From NCBI RefSeq assembly GCF_049116215.1, contig NZ_JAGDZB010000003.1:806001-870000 (forward strand): a stretch of 64,000 nt of DNA, in the 5' to 3' direction. The position numbers were made by a program, and so were the translations under genes. Of this stretch, positions 1-9,360 are shown piece by piece; position 1 is the first letter of the stretch, and each line of letters opens with the position of its first letter. The stretch is from Shimia sp049116215. Its GTDB lineage: Bacteria > Pseudomonadota > Alphaproteobacteria > Rhodobacterales > Rhodobacteraceae. A model generated the notes under the pieces. The model made no database searches. It saw only the letters and a list, made by a program, of their open reading frames with translations, and was not told where the DNA came from.

Positions 1-153
1 GCTGTCCGCGTCAAAGTCAAAGCGATGACCATTGAAGGAAAAGCCAGCAGCGATCCGACGATCTCGCTCAACTGTAACCGCCCTATTCTCTTCCTGGCGC
101 TTCTCGCTGCGTTCAACAAGGCTGCTTTCAGCGACACGTTCAATCTTGATCAT
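1..153 (-). CDS. DUF4376-domain tail protein, partial (C-terminus off the edge)
   Basis: The leftward frame opens with ATG at 153 and stays open for 51 codons to the window edge. It ends in RDRRIAAGFSFNGHRFDFD, which matches the start of the DUF4376 domain found in tail fibre and tail accessory proteins of many proteobacterial phages. The start overlaps the end of the upstream gene by 14 bases, as in the other tight junctions of this operon. Its role is probably in the distal tail or fibre. Only the N-terminus is visible. Confidence 0.7.
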   Translation of the reverse strand, partial: MIKIERVAESSLVERSEKRQEENRAVTVERDRRIAAGFSFNGHRFDFDADS

Positions 154-535
154 TGGCCACCTCTATTGTCTGCGAAGTGGGCAGAGCCGGCAGCGGATAA
201 TGCGCTTCTACGCAATAGGTTCCTGCGTCAAATTCGAACTCAAAAGGGGAGTCACTTGGGTCCGCTGCATCCCTATGAAACAGCACATGACCCAGCTTAT
301 CGTCACGAACTTGAACGTACAGAATCTCGTCAAATGTAATGGACCAACCACCATCAATCTGCACCAGACTTGGGGTCTGCTTCCGAGGTACAAGCAGGCC
401 CTCTGTGTTCAAATAGTGCCCCTGAAACTTACGAGGCGGGCCATCACATTCAACAAACCCTTCAGGCACTTCAGGACCGGAGCCGCCACCAGTCACGTAA
501 GTGCCAGTTTCATCGAACTCCAAAAAATAGCGCAT
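140..535 (-). CDS. Hypothetical tail-associated protein
   Basis: A 131-residue acidic protein directly downstream of the large tail-tip gene (one base between the stop at 537 and this start) and overlapping the DUF4376 gene. No signal peptide or membrane segment is seen. I do not recognise the family. Proteins in this position are often small fibre or fibre-assembly factors, and its length and the gene order fit, but that is inference only. Confidence 0.7.
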   Translation of the reverse strand: MRYFLEFDETGTYVTGGGSGPEVPEGFVECDGPPRKFQGHYLNTEGLLVPRKQTPSLVQIDGGWSITFDEILYVQVRDDKLGHVLFHRDAADPSDSPFEFEFDAGTYCVEAHYPLPALPTSQTIEVANDQD

Positions 536-536
536 C

Positions 537-3500
537 CTAGATCACCGTGGCTTCTGCGTGGATGACGATGTCATCAATGTTGGTATAGGTGGCTCTGGTT
601 CCAGTACAGGATGGCGATCCCGTCGTAGAGCCGATGCTGCCTTCGTTAGTACGGACCAGCACCCGAACTTCGACGTTTGCGTAGTTGCCAATCAGGTGGA
701 AAGTTGGATCGCCCTCAGGGTAGACCCAATTGGAATTGTGGTAGGCGGAGGCATTGGACGTATAAGCCGTTTTCCAGCTCGACCACTTTGAGCCAGTTTT
801 GGTGCGATACTGTAGCTGAATATACGTCCGCTTGGCTCTCCGTGAGATGTTGTAGTCATCTTGGCTCGACCTTTGACAGCTGTAGGACTGGGACCGCCGT
901 CGCCATCTGCCCGAAAATGCGATATGCCACATATGGTCAGAGCTGATTGGTCCCAGAGTAAGTGAGCCGGCTACCTGATTGTTGTCCAAACCCCGTGCCG
1001 TAAAGTTCTCATAACTGAGGCGATCAGACCCCGCCCCAACCTGTATCCAGTCGCGGACGACCATGTTTTTGAATTCAGCAGATCCATCAGCTCGAACCGC
1101 CCATCCTGACACGCCAGGAACATAGTTGTCCGAGTTCATGTTGTTGGTCACGGCACCAACAGAATACGGAGCGGGCTCTGAGCTATGCGCTGAGGTTTCC
1201 GCGGAATACGGCTGAAACACAAATACGTAGCTGTTTGAAGAACCGCTGTTTGTAGGGTCTTTCTCAATCACACAGGAGAAGTGTGTAGCACCAGAAGGTG
1301 CCCGCTCCTTGACTCGGTACAGTTTCCACTGCTCGGGGTGATTTGAGACGCCGCTATTGTTGTTCTCCAGCGGCACGAAAGCGCTGGAGATGTGCGTCCC
1401 ATCACGTCCCCTAAACATTATTTTTAGCCTGCCACCACACCTGAGTGTACTGACCCGTGCATGGAATTCGTACCATCGTCCGCCATAGCATGGCACGCCC
1501 TTGGCTATGTTGCTGCCTGAGCCTAGCGGCCTCAGATAGGTCCTGACATATTTGCCCGACGGCCGGTGCGAACCGCTTTGTTTAATTTCCAGGGTAGGCA
1601 ACGAGGCTGAAGCCCACGATGCACCCGCCGCCCGGAGAGAAACGGACGTTTGTCGCTCCAGTGTCGTATCAGTGACGTACACTCCGACACGGTTTATTCC
1701 CGTCAGAAACGAACTGTCATCAATCAGATTGCCCCCGCTTGTGAACGTGACCTTGTCTGCATTGACTGACCCCACATCAAGATGACGTGCCTTGATCGCG
1801 CCATCTACAACCAATTCTCCCGCCTGCATTTTCCGGATGCGGATGTCGTCTAAATACACTTTTCCGTTTGAAGTACCGGTATTGTAAACTTGGACGCCAA
1901 TCTGTGTGCATCCAGCAGGTACTGTGAAATGCCGTTCCAAATGTGTCCAAGCAGTGTTGGGCAAGTCGGATGCGCCATATCCAACTGCGGAAACGTATGC
2001 GTTTCCCGCACCAGGTGTTGAATTGAAAAACCGAAGCTTGCGGGTATTTGATGTTCCGTTCCAGGAACTCGTGCGCTTCGCCCAAAACTCCGCTCGAATT
2101 TTCTCTCCAGGCGACACATTGATAGTCTGATGGAATGTCGCGGTGCCAGCTGACCCTGCTATTTCAAGGGATCTGGTTCCGTTCAACACATTGGAAGCTG
2201 TTGCGTTCAGCTTCATGCCGCTGGCAAGGGCAAACGGCAGGGTTGCTTCATCCTCAAAATCGCAACCGAGCGCATAATTGGTTGGGTCCGTGACGACCAA
2301 CAAAGGCGTAGTGATTGACTTCTCGGCAATGAAACGCGCGCCGTTAGCTCGGATGGCAGCGCCGCCTCCCCCCACGTTGTCCCACGCAACCAGTTCAAGC
2401 TCTGCTTCATTCTGACCCGCAGCCGCTCGGAACGTGTACGCCGCGCTGGCACGCCCCAACATATCTGCGACAGCTGATCCGAAGTTGGACACACCGGCTA
2501 TCACACCGTTGGCAGCAACCCCCATCTGCGTGAGGAAAGAGGCGAAGGCGCTTTGATCAGTGACATCCAATCCTTGCATCTTGGCGATTGAGGCGCTGTT
2601 CTCAGAAATCGAAGCCTCCAAACTAGTCCGCGTCGCAGCAATTGCTGCACCGGTCTGTGCCGAAGTCATATATTCGGTCGTCAATCGCGCACTCAGGGAA
2701 CCGATCGAGCCAGAAGGGCCTTCCAGAGTGGATTGCAGTGTCTGTGTAGCGCTTGTGATCGCTTCATTGGCCGTAGCAATCGTGTAGTAGTTATCCGAGA
2801 GCGTGGCTGACACCGCGTTGATGCTGGCTTGTAAGACACTCCCTTGCGATTGTAGTTCGCCATCCAGAGTAGCCAACATCGCGTCACGAGTGGCGAAGGC
2901 CGAATTCAACGTGCCGAGGAAGCCCGCCGTTAGTGCGTTGTGCTGCGCCGAAACGACATCCGCCGCATCTTGAGCCTCAATGGCCGCCTGCGCCGCATTG
3001 TCGATGCGCTCGACAAGCGCTGGCGCAATATCCTCTGCTCCCAAGTAGACCGCATCAGTGGTGGCCTCTAGCCATTCTGTCCAATCGCTTGCGCCATCGA
3101 GATTGACCAATGCCCGAACTTCGTAGGTTGTTTCGGGCAAAACTCCATCGCTAAACACCACAGCCCCAGAAACCACTGCGGCGCTCGTACCCTGTGCCAC
3201 CATCACCGCAGTGGCTTTGACCCGGCATTCCCATGACACACTTGAGGCTTCGACTTGTGCCCACGTCAGCCTGAGCGCAGGCCGGCGCCCCCTTCCTTCA
3301 GCATCCCCAATCAGAATGGCAGACAAGCCCACACCTGGCAGAACGAGCGGCGGCGGCGCTGTGCGATTTACTGGTGGGTAGTCAGTGGGAAGTTCATAAT
3401 CAGAGCTCCAGTCGTAGTCGCTGGGATCTCGCTCGCGCAGGACGAACTGGCTGCGCAGGCCACGCAACTCGGTTGTCCGCCGCGTGGCCTCAAAAAGCTT

Positions 3501-4925
3501 GGCTTGATAACCGTTTCTCTCGCTGGACCAGGACACACACTGCAGTGGTGTAACAAAGGCTGCATCACATGGCAGAGGAACCGTGTGGCGAATGAAACGG
3601 CGCGCGTCTTCGACATAGGCACGGGCTAGACGCTGTCCCTGCAAATCGTATGGGCAAGCCTCAAGCGTCAACTCAGTCGCCAAGCGGCGATCGCGGTCTT
3701 TTGCTTCTAGGTCACTCCTATAATGCGGAGGCGCATCGGCCATTTCCCAACTGGCAGAAGGGCTTGGGAAACTCACTCGAACTCCATTGACTGTCTCAGA
3801 CAGACCAGGCCAAGGATCCAACTCGCTCGCTTCACTCACCAGCAAATCGCCATCGGTAAAGAAGTAGACCGGCAGTGAGGGCGGACCCACACGAATGTGC
3901 CAAACGCCGCCATCATCAACCACTTCGCCAGAACAAGCGGCCAACAGCTTTTCGAGGATTGCAGCAGGTTCCTGGTCCAGAAACACCTCAAAGCCACCGC
4001 GATACTGTGGCTCCGTACCGCCACTCTTACGCGGGACTGCTAAATCGCATTCATTCATCGCGGCAGCCCAGACAGAAACGGGTAACTCTTCAGCCGTCGC
4101 CTCGCCCCCCCAAACATCGCCTCCCGGCAATTCAACACCACGCTTAATGTTGTAGGCCATCACCGCCAAATTGGTGCTGTGCTCATACGTGGACGCTTTG
4201 CCCCAACGGTGCGCCCCTGCCCCACCCGCGGTACTATCCTTGCGCACGTCATAGAGTTTGATGCCGTCCAACTCGAAACGGAAAGCCGAGAAGCCATTCC
4301 ATGTCTTGGCGTCAAAGGTCTCAGTGATGATTGCATATGGCCGATTGCGCCCGATCATGTCCCTTGACCAGGGGAAGTCCGGATCATTGCCATACTTGTC
4401 CAGCATCATCGGGTCAGCTGCAGTCTGAGTTCCGTCATAGAACGTGATCCACATGCGGTCCTGATAATCACCCTCGATCTCATAACCGTAGTCGCTATGA
4501 GCCTTTGATCCGATGGTCACTGGCTCGCCGTTTACAAACAGTCGCCTCAAGCCTTCGACCGGCAAGCAACCCAGTTCGATAACGTAGGTCACCCTATTGT
4601 TGGGCGTGCCACCGACCGTATGAGTGAGCGTCGGACATACAGCTACACCCGCTGTCGCGTAGTGGCCGACGACGAAGCTATCCGGGTTCACACCTCCCGT
4701 CAGTGTATGCTCTGTTTGAATACCGCGCGATTGTTGCTTGGGCTTGCCTCTCAAGGCCGCGGCAACCGCGCTCAAAGCGAAGGAGGCAGCGGTTTTTAAG
4801 ACAAAGCCGCCAAAGGCAGTTCCTGCAAAGGCTTTCAGCCCCGCCAGGAGCGGCGCAAGAGCAGCCGCATGAGCAGGGCCAGCTGCCAGCACCAGCGCCA
4901 AAGCGAGCGTTAGGAGACGGATCAT
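537..4925 (-). CDS. Large phage tail-tip / host-specificity protein (J-like)
   Basis: A 1462-residue protein, by far the longest tail gene, in the position of lambda J or GTA gp15. It would form the receptor-binding end of the tail. The N-terminus (1-21) is a strongly hydrophobic stretch ending in AHA that resembles a signal peptide. Residues about 70-560 look like the phage-tail hub core, followed by fibronectin-like and helical DUF1983-type segments (about 640-880), a carbohydrate-binding-like jelly roll (about 890-1040, FEDE...GTRSLEIAG) and a variable C-terminus rich in Ser, Thr and Tyr. The start overlaps the upstream peptidase gene by ATGA. The C-terminal third should set host range. 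Confidence 0.85.
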   Translation of the reverse strand: MIRLLTLALALVLAAGPAHAAALAPLLAGLKAFAGTAFGGFVLKTAASFALSAVAAALRGKPKQQSRGIQTEHTLTGGVNPDSFVVGHYATAGVAVCPTLTHTVGGTPNNRVTYVIELGCLPVEGLRRLFVNGEPVTIGSKAHSDYGYEIEGDYQDRMWITFYDGTQTAADPMMLDKYGNDPDFPWSRDMIGRNRPYAIITETFDAKTWNGFSAFRFELDGIKLYDVRKDSTAGGAGAHRWGKASTYEHSTNLAVMAYNIKRGVELPGGDVWGGEATAEELPVSVWAAAMNECDLAVPRKSGGTEPQYRGGFEVFLDQEPAAILEKLLAACSGEVVDDGGVWHIRVGPPSLPVYFFTDGDLLVSEASELDPWPGLSETVNGVRVSFPSPSASWEMADAPPHYRSDLEAKDRDRRLATELTLEACPYDLQGQRLARAYVEDARRFIRHTVPLPCDAAFVTPLQCVSWSSERNGYQAKLFEATRRTTELRGLRSQFVLRERDPSDYDWSSDYELPTDYPPVNRTAPPPLVLPGVGLSAILIGDAEGRGRRPALRLTWAQVEASSVSWECRVKATAVMVAQGTSAAVVSGAVVFSDGVLPETTYEVRALVNLDGASDWTEWLEATTDAVYLGAEDIAPALVERIDNAAQAAIEAQDAADVVSAQHNALTAGFLGTLNSAFATRDAMLATLDGELQSQGSVLQASINAVSATLSDNYYTIATANEAITSATQTLQSTLEGPSGSIGSLSARLTTEYMTSAQTGAAIAATRTSLEASISENSASIAKMQGLDVTDQSAFASFLTQMGVAANGVIAGVSNFGSAVADMLGRASAAYTFRAAAGQNEAELELVAWDNVGGGGAAIRANGARFIAEKSITTPLLVVTDPTNYALGCDFEDEATLPFALASGMKLNATASNVLNGTRSLEIAGSAGTATFHQTINVSPGEKIRAEFWAKRTSSWNGTSNTRKLRFFNSTPGAGNAYVSAVGYGASDLPNTAWTHLERHFTVPAGCTQIGVQVYNTGTSNGKVYLDDIRIRKMQAGELVVDGAIKARHLDVGSVNADKVTFTSGGNLIDDSSFLTGINRVGVYVTDTTLERQTSVSLRAAGASWASASLPTLEIKQSGSHRPSGKYVRTYLRPLGSGSNIAKGVPCYGGRWYEFHARVSTLRCGGRLKIMFRGRDGTHISSAFVPLENNNSGVSNHPEQWKLYRVKERAPSGATHFSCVIEKDPTNSGSSNSYVFVFQPYSAETSAHSSEPAPYSVGAVTNNMNSDNYVPGVSGWAVRADGSAEFKNMVVRDWIQVGAGSDRLSYENFTARGLDNNQVAGSLTLGPISSDHMWHIAFSGRWRRRSQSYSCQRSSQDDYNISRRAKRTYIQLQYRTKTGSKWSSWKTAYTSNASAYHNSNWVYPEGDPTFHLIGNYANVEVRVLVRTNEGSIGSTTGSPSCTGTRATYTNIDDIVIHAEATVI

Positions 4926-5323
4926 ACGCGGAAGGCCATTTTGGCTTGGATCAATGGAACAGAGCGCAGGCCATGCGGATCAGCGGCCCACACATAGGGC
5001 CCCTGCACCACTCCAAGCGCCTCGCCACCGTCACCATCAAGGACGGCAATGTCGCCCACTTGAGCGCGCAGCACGGGGATTTCCTCAAACAATGAGGCGA
5101 CCAGGGCCACGTGGTCCTGATGTCCCTTCGCTGCGAGCAATTTTTGCCCTTTGGCCAAGCTGCGATATTGACTGCGCCAACCACGTGCGTGATCCACGCC
5201 TGTCATCGCCTTGACCGCCCCTGCCACAAACAGTGCGCAATCGTGTGTGCCATAGCGAAAGGGCTTGCGCGCCACGTCCTCAACGTAGTCACGCAGCGCA
5301 GAGCGCCAATTTGGAAGTCTCAT
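4922..5323 (-). CDS. DUF6950 / NlpC-P60-like tail assembly peptidase
   Basis: A 133-residue protein with the motif YGTHDCALFVAGAV near residue 25, the usual setting of the catalytic Cys in phage NlpC/P60-type peptidases, and a later conserved PYVWAADPHGL that may supply the His. It corresponds by position to lambda K or GTA gp14, which trims or crosses the cell wall during DNA entry. Start and stop overlap both neighbours by four bases, so translation is probably coupled. The family call comes from the motif and the order; the exact fold is not proven. Confidence 0.75.
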   Translation of the reverse strand: MRLPNWRSALRDYVEDVARKPFRYGTHDCALFVAGAVKAMTGVDHARGWRSQYRSLAKGQKLLAAKGHQDHVALVASLFEEIPVLRAQVGDIAVLDGDGGEALGVVQGPYVWAADPHGLRSVPLIQAKMAFRV

Positions 5324-5898
5324 TGCTTCTTCATGCCTACGTAGGTTTTGACCGCACCGGAAACAGTGTTGAAACGCAAAAACCGATCACCGGCCTGCAA
5401 TTTCTGGGTTGCATCGCTGCGCTTTGTTGGGCGCGTCCGTGTCAATACGCGTGCGGTGGACACCAGGTTGCACGTAACGGTCGCGGTCCCGCCTTTCTTG
5501 CCACTCACCAATGGGGCCTTATCCAACCAACCACGAAACACGCGATCCAAACCGATCAGATTGTTTGTGCCGGCATCAAAGCGTGCGAGGTGAATTTGCA
5601 CTGGAGCCTGGCGCGCATCATAACCACGAAGCAGAATTTCCACTTCGGCCGCAATGCCAGAAAGCGTGACGGTCTGTGACTGCACGTTTAGGCCCTTTTG
5701 GGCAATCAGCGGCGCAACACTCAACGCGCCACCTCCGCCCATGTACTGCCGCGTCTGTCCATCAATGTTGAAAGACTGGTGGCGCGCGCCAGTCCAAAGA
5801 CCAACTGTTTCGACGGCATCGGTTTCTCGGTTCTTGGCTTCAAACCAGATAAGGGCCTCTGCAACTACAGGGCCCCGCGCGACGGCTGGAAATGTCAT
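5320..5898 (-). CDS. Phage tail hub protein, DUF2163-like
   Basis: A 192-residue beta-rich protein. The middle (about 95-150: LRGYDARQAPVQIHLARFD, then VFRGWLDKAPL) reads like the DUF2163 / BR0599 family of tail proteins that sit between the distal tail ring and the peptidase. It is shorter than typical GTA gp13 proteins (about 300 residues), so it may represent only the core domain. It is followed by the peptidase gene with an ATGA overlap. Function is inferred from order and fold resemblance. Confidence 0.65.
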   Translation of the reverse strand: MTFPAVARGPVVAEALIWFEAKNRETDAVETVGLWTGARHQSFNIDGQTRQYMGGGGALSVAPLIAQKGLNVQSQTVTLSGIAAEVEILLRGYDARQAPVQIHLARFDAGTNNLIGLDRVFRGWLDKAPLVSGKKGGTATVTCNLVSTARVLTRTRPTKRSDATQKLQAGDRFLRFNTVSGAVKTYVGMKKQ

Positions 5899-5902
5899 GA
5901 TG

Positions 5903-6571
5903 TTACCTCAGTGTTTGTCGCCATTTGAAGCGAACACCATCCGCAAGCAGGCCAGGCTTTCGCAAACCGCCAGAGAACGTATCCGGCACATAAACCGCCT
6001 GAAGCCGCGGCTTTGCCAAACGCACGATCGCACCCGTAGTGATGCCTGTTGGAATGAAGGGCTGAACCTCGATCCATCCCGTAGCAGTGGATGATTGCGT
6101 GCTGGAGAATTTACTGCCCTGAACAACACGAAAGTAGTCATAGACGCGTGGGCTATTTCCGTGGGCGACAGAGATGTGATCCCCTGAGGATACCCTAAGC
6201 CCATGTGGCGCACCCTTGAGCTTTAGCTCACGGTTATTGCTGCGCACCTTATCGACCATCACCGTGTTTCCGCCAAGAATAGACCCATCCGGATCAGCAG
6301 CTCCATTGGCGTGGTAAGGGTCTCCAATGAAGAACGAGCGCCCCGGTTGTCGCAGCAAGTCGATTTTGGAGATGACCTGATCCATGTCCTGAACAGTGTG
6401 TGCCGCAATTTGAATCCCACCGTGCCACAAGCGTGGACCGGTCGTGTTTGTCAAAACCTCACCGCCGCCGGTCTGGCTGCTTTCCATATTCTCTCCAAGA
6501 GCGAAGGACAGTGACGTAAGGCGGAGACCGTCGAAGAAATCCGCCAGAGCAAGAGGAAACGTAAAAGCCAT
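5903..6571 (-). CDS. Distal tail protein, DUF2460-like
   Basis: A 222-residue protein directly downstream of the tape measure. I prefer the ATG at 6571, which overlaps the tape-measure stop as ATGA and follows a GAGGGGG ribosome site, over the TTG one codon earlier. The N-terminus (FTFPLALADFFDGLRL) and the order tape measure - this - DUF2163-like - peptidase match GTA gp12-type distal tail proteins. It would form the ring that joins the tube to the tip. Sequence similarity alone is weak. Confidence 0.65.
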   Translation of the reverse strand: MAFTFPLALADFFDGLRLTSLSFALGENMESSQTGGGEVLTNTTGPRLWHGGIQIAAHTVQDMDQVISKIDLLRQPGRSFFIGDPYHANGAADPDGSILGGNTVMVDKVRSNNRELKLKGAPHGLRVSSGDHISVAHGNSPRVYDYFRVVQGSKFSSTQSSTATGWIEVQPFIPTGITTGAIVRLAKPRLQAVYVPDTFSGGLRKPGLLADGVRFKWRQTLR

Positions 6572-8994
6572 CAACGCCCCCTCGGATCGTTGGAGATTTC
6601 TTGAACCCGATCGGGGAGCGCACGATCGTATTCCCCTAAGCCTGCCTCAATCACCCGGACGGATACATTTTGCGCCTCAGACCGCGCGATCGCACCAATC
6701 TTCCCGTCATCATTCACAAGCACTTCGACTTGAACACGACCACTTTCGCCGCCTAGCTGATGGTTAGGGATGATGGTTCCGGAAGTTTTTGGCTCAAACC
6801 ACTCTGGGCCTTTTTCGCCAACGATGTAGCCCTTGTCCGACTGCACCGGCCCACCAGACTCGCGGAACCCACCAAAGATACCCGAAACAATATCGCCAAT
6901 CGTCGAGAAGAAACCTCCACCGCCGCCTTTGGCTCCCTCAAAGTCGAACACCTCTAAAATTGCTTCCTTGATGCCTGACTGCAGAATGTCATAAGCGATC
7001 CCCTCGAAAACATTGGCCATATTTTCGCGTAAGTCTTCGCCTCGAGTGGCTGCACCGGCCAAAGCTCTGGAAATCCCATCAATACCGTTGGCAACATGGT
7101 CGATATCGTCTGGCGTTTTTTTGAGCTTGCGGCCTAGCGTGCCGACATCATCACCAAGGCCACCCACGCTTGAGGCTGTTGTCGCGGCGCCTGCACCAAG
7201 CCCCTCAAGGGCCTTTTTCAACTCGTCGGCTGCGTTGGCGCCGTTGTCCATTTCGGCATTTGCAACATCCATTTGAAGGATCAGGGTCATCATGGCGTCG
7301 ACCGCCTTTTGCCACCCTTCATTCACGAGGGCTTTGGCTTCGTCTTTGGCCGCCGCAGCTTGCCCTTGGAAATCGCTGACCCTGTTTTGCAGGTCGTAAA
7401 CTGTCGCACCGGCTCGGACCGCGTATTCGTGCAAACCAAGAGCAATTTCATCTGCGCCCGCTGCCCGCGCCCCATCGATTACCGAATGCAGGAAATCAGC
7501 CCAAATCTTCTGGATATTGCTGATCACCTGAACAAAGCCCGCCTGAATGGTCAGCCACACAGCATTGAGGGCAGGCCCGATAGCCTTCGCAGAGGTCATA
7601 ATGCCATCCCAGACGCCTTTCGCGAGATCGCCCAGAGCCTGCAGCGCACCGCCCCAACCACCGGTCGCGACGACCAGCTTGTTGAAATACATGATCGCAA
7701 TGCCCAACCCTACGACCAGTGCGCCAATTCCTGTCGCGATCATCGCGCCGCGCAGTGTCACGAAGCCAGCAGCCGCAACGAGCGCACTACTCCCTATCGC
7801 CGCGAGTGTCGGGATGTAGCTGGCGGCAAGAACCGCCGCACCGGCTGTCGCGAATGAATTGATTGCGTCCAGATTGTTCGCCACGAACTCAAGCGCAGGT
7901 ACAGCGACAGTGAGCAATGCGGTGCCAACCGAGATCCCTACATCGCGGAACTTCGCCATTGCAGCATTGATCCGCTGGTTTCGGTCTAGCATCTTTTCGT
8001 ATGCCTGAAGGGTCATGCCGCTTTTATCAGCCATGTCCTGCATGATCTGGGTGAACGTAGCTCCTGCGCCACCGGAGAAGGCCAGCGCTGCGCCCAGAGC
8101 CTCGACCGACCCAAAAAGCTGCGCCATTATTTCCTGACTGCCACCTGTTTTCTCGATCACTTTCTCAAGGAAGCCTGCTAATCCTTGGCTTTCCAGCGCG
8201 GCCGAATTGAAATTCAAGCCAAGCTGTTTGGCAACATCGCTCGCCTCTTTCGTGGGTTTCACCACCGAAGCAATGACCTGGCGCAGACCAGTGGTCGCGC
8301 TTGCGGTACTCAAACCCTGTGTCGTCAGCGCAGAAACACCAGCCACGACTTCATCGAATGCGATGCCGGAAGCCGATGCGAGCGGCACGATCTGACCCAG
8401 CTGCGAAGAAAGCTCCGCGATTGTGGTTTTTCCTGCCCTCATCCCGACGAACAGCGCGTCGGAAACCTCGCCAGCTGTAATGCCGGCTGCTCGATAGGCA
8501 TTCATGGCCGTGGTCAAGCCATCAACGCCGGTTACGGTGTCCGTAACTCCGCCGATGGCAAGTCGGTTGGCGGTATCGATGATCTGGTTGGCTTCCTCGA
8601 CCGATCCCGCTCCGGCAGAGATTGCCTGATAAAAAGCCTGCACCTGCGGCGTGGCATAGGTGCCAAAATCCTTCGCCATAGACCGAGCCTGACGCTGGAT
8701 GTATGCTAGCTGCTCCGGTGTTCCTTCGATCAAGGTTGAAACCTCAGAAAGTGCGGATCCAAAAGCCCGGGCCTGCGTGATCGAGCTGCCAAGGGAGTTT
8801 ATCGACAGAAACCCAACTGCTAAACCGCCAATGGCGCGCCCTAGCTTTGCTGCAGAGGATGTGACACGGCCAGCCGCGGTTTCCGCTTTAAGAGACTGCT
8901 TCGTGAAGCGGCCCAGAGCATAGCGCCCTTTGTCAACTTGAGTACTATCAATCTCTAGGCCTAGCTTAGCTATGTCCAACGGATTTGCCCTCAT
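6571..8994 (-). CDS. Phage tail tape measure protein, TP901 family
   Basis: An 807-residue protein. The first 350 residues are helical with the TP901 core (QARAFGSALSEVSTLIEGT, then GLSTASATTGLRQVIASV). Residues about 375-440 hold hydrophobic, Ala-rich probable membrane segments, and the C-terminus (about 690-807) is Gly-rich and ends in a conserved-looking tail-tip binding region. The tape measure sets tail length; at about 0.15 nm per residue this predicts a tail of about 120 nm, which is an inference. It overlaps both the chaperone extension upstream and the distal tail gene downstream. Confidence 0.92.
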   Translation of the reverse strand: MRANPLDIAKLGLEIDSTQVDKGRYALGRFTKQSLKAETAAGRVTSSAAKLGRAIGGLAVGFLSINSLGSSITQARAFGSALSEVSTLIEGTPEQLAYIQRQARSMAKDFGTYATPQVQAFYQAISAGAGSVEEANQIIDTANRLAIGGVTDTVTGVDGLTTAMNAYRAAGITAGEVSDALFVGMRAGKTTIAELSSQLGQIVPLASASGIAFDEVVAGVSALTTQGLSTASATTGLRQVIASVVKPTKEASDVAKQLGLNFNSAALESQGLAGFLEKVIEKTGGSQEIMAQLFGSVEALGAALAFSGGAGATFTQIMQDMADKSGMTLQAYEKMLDRNQRINAAMAKFRDVGISVGTALLTVAVPALEFVANNLDAINSFATAGAAVLAASYIPTLAAIGSSALVAAAGFVTLRGAMIATGIGALVVGLGIAIMYFNKLVVATGGWGGALQALGDLAKGVWDGIMTSAKAIGPALNAVWLTIQAGFVQVISNIQKIWADFLHSVIDGARAAGADEIALGLHEYAVRAGATVYDLQNRVSDFQGQAAAAKDEAKALVNEGWQKAVDAMMTLILQMDVANAEMDNGANAADELKKALEGLGAGAATTASSVGGLGDDVGTLGRKLKKTPDDIDHVANGIDGISRALAGAATRGEDLRENMANVFEGIAYDILQSGIKEAILEVFDFEGAKGGGGGFFSTIGDIVSGIFGGFRESGGPVQSDKGYIVGEKGPEWFEPKTSGTIIPNHQLGGESGRVQVEVLVNDDGKIGAIARSEAQNVSVRVIEAGLGEYDRALPDRVQEISNDPRGR

Positions 8995-9349
8995 GTTCTG
9001 TCAAAGGTTCTAAGCCCAGCGGATTGGTCCCAATTGCCTTTCCTTCAAGGTAGGCCCTACTCAAATTGACCAAGGCTCGTGCCTCCCAAGGCTCGCAAAT
9101 TGCTTGTGAAGACGACTGATAGGCATGGACTTGGAGCCAATCCAAAGCTCGCTCGCTGCCCATAGCGTCAAAATACGTTGGGCCAGCCTCCATCAACGCC
9201 TCTAGCAGATATTGGCCAGCCTCTACTTCCGGTATGTTCAATTCCCGCTTTTCGACCTCCCTTATTTGGGTAAGACGATCATGCGGCCAAGTCTGTTCGC
9301 CATCCTTTGCAGGTATAGCGTGTAGCCATCCCCATTGCTTGGCCGCCAA
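8966..9349 (-). CDS. Tail assembly chaperone, frameshift extension (T-like)
   Basis: The only in-frame start in this 127-residue frame is TTG at 9349, with no convincing ribosome site. The frame is open further upstream and meets the preceding chaperone gene in the -1 register exactly at a slippery AAATTTT (9376-9382). It is therefore probably made as the C-terminal part of a G-T type fusion of about 283 residues, as in lambda GT. The fusion would bind the tape measure and recruit tube subunits. Its end overlaps the tape-measure start by 29 bases. Confidence 0.75.
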   Translation of the reverse strand: MAAKQWGWLHAIPAKDGEQTWPHDRLTQIREVEKRELNIPEVEAGQYLLEALMEAGPTYFDAMGSERALDWLQVHAYQSSSQAICEPWEARALVNLSRAYLEGKAIGTNPLGLEPLTEHEGKSVGHS

Positions 9350-9360
9350 AAGTAAGTCGC

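Noticed and set aside
32..565. Rightward frames at the left edge
   Set aside because: They are antisense to the tail genes at 1-153 and 140-535, which have overlaps and family features.
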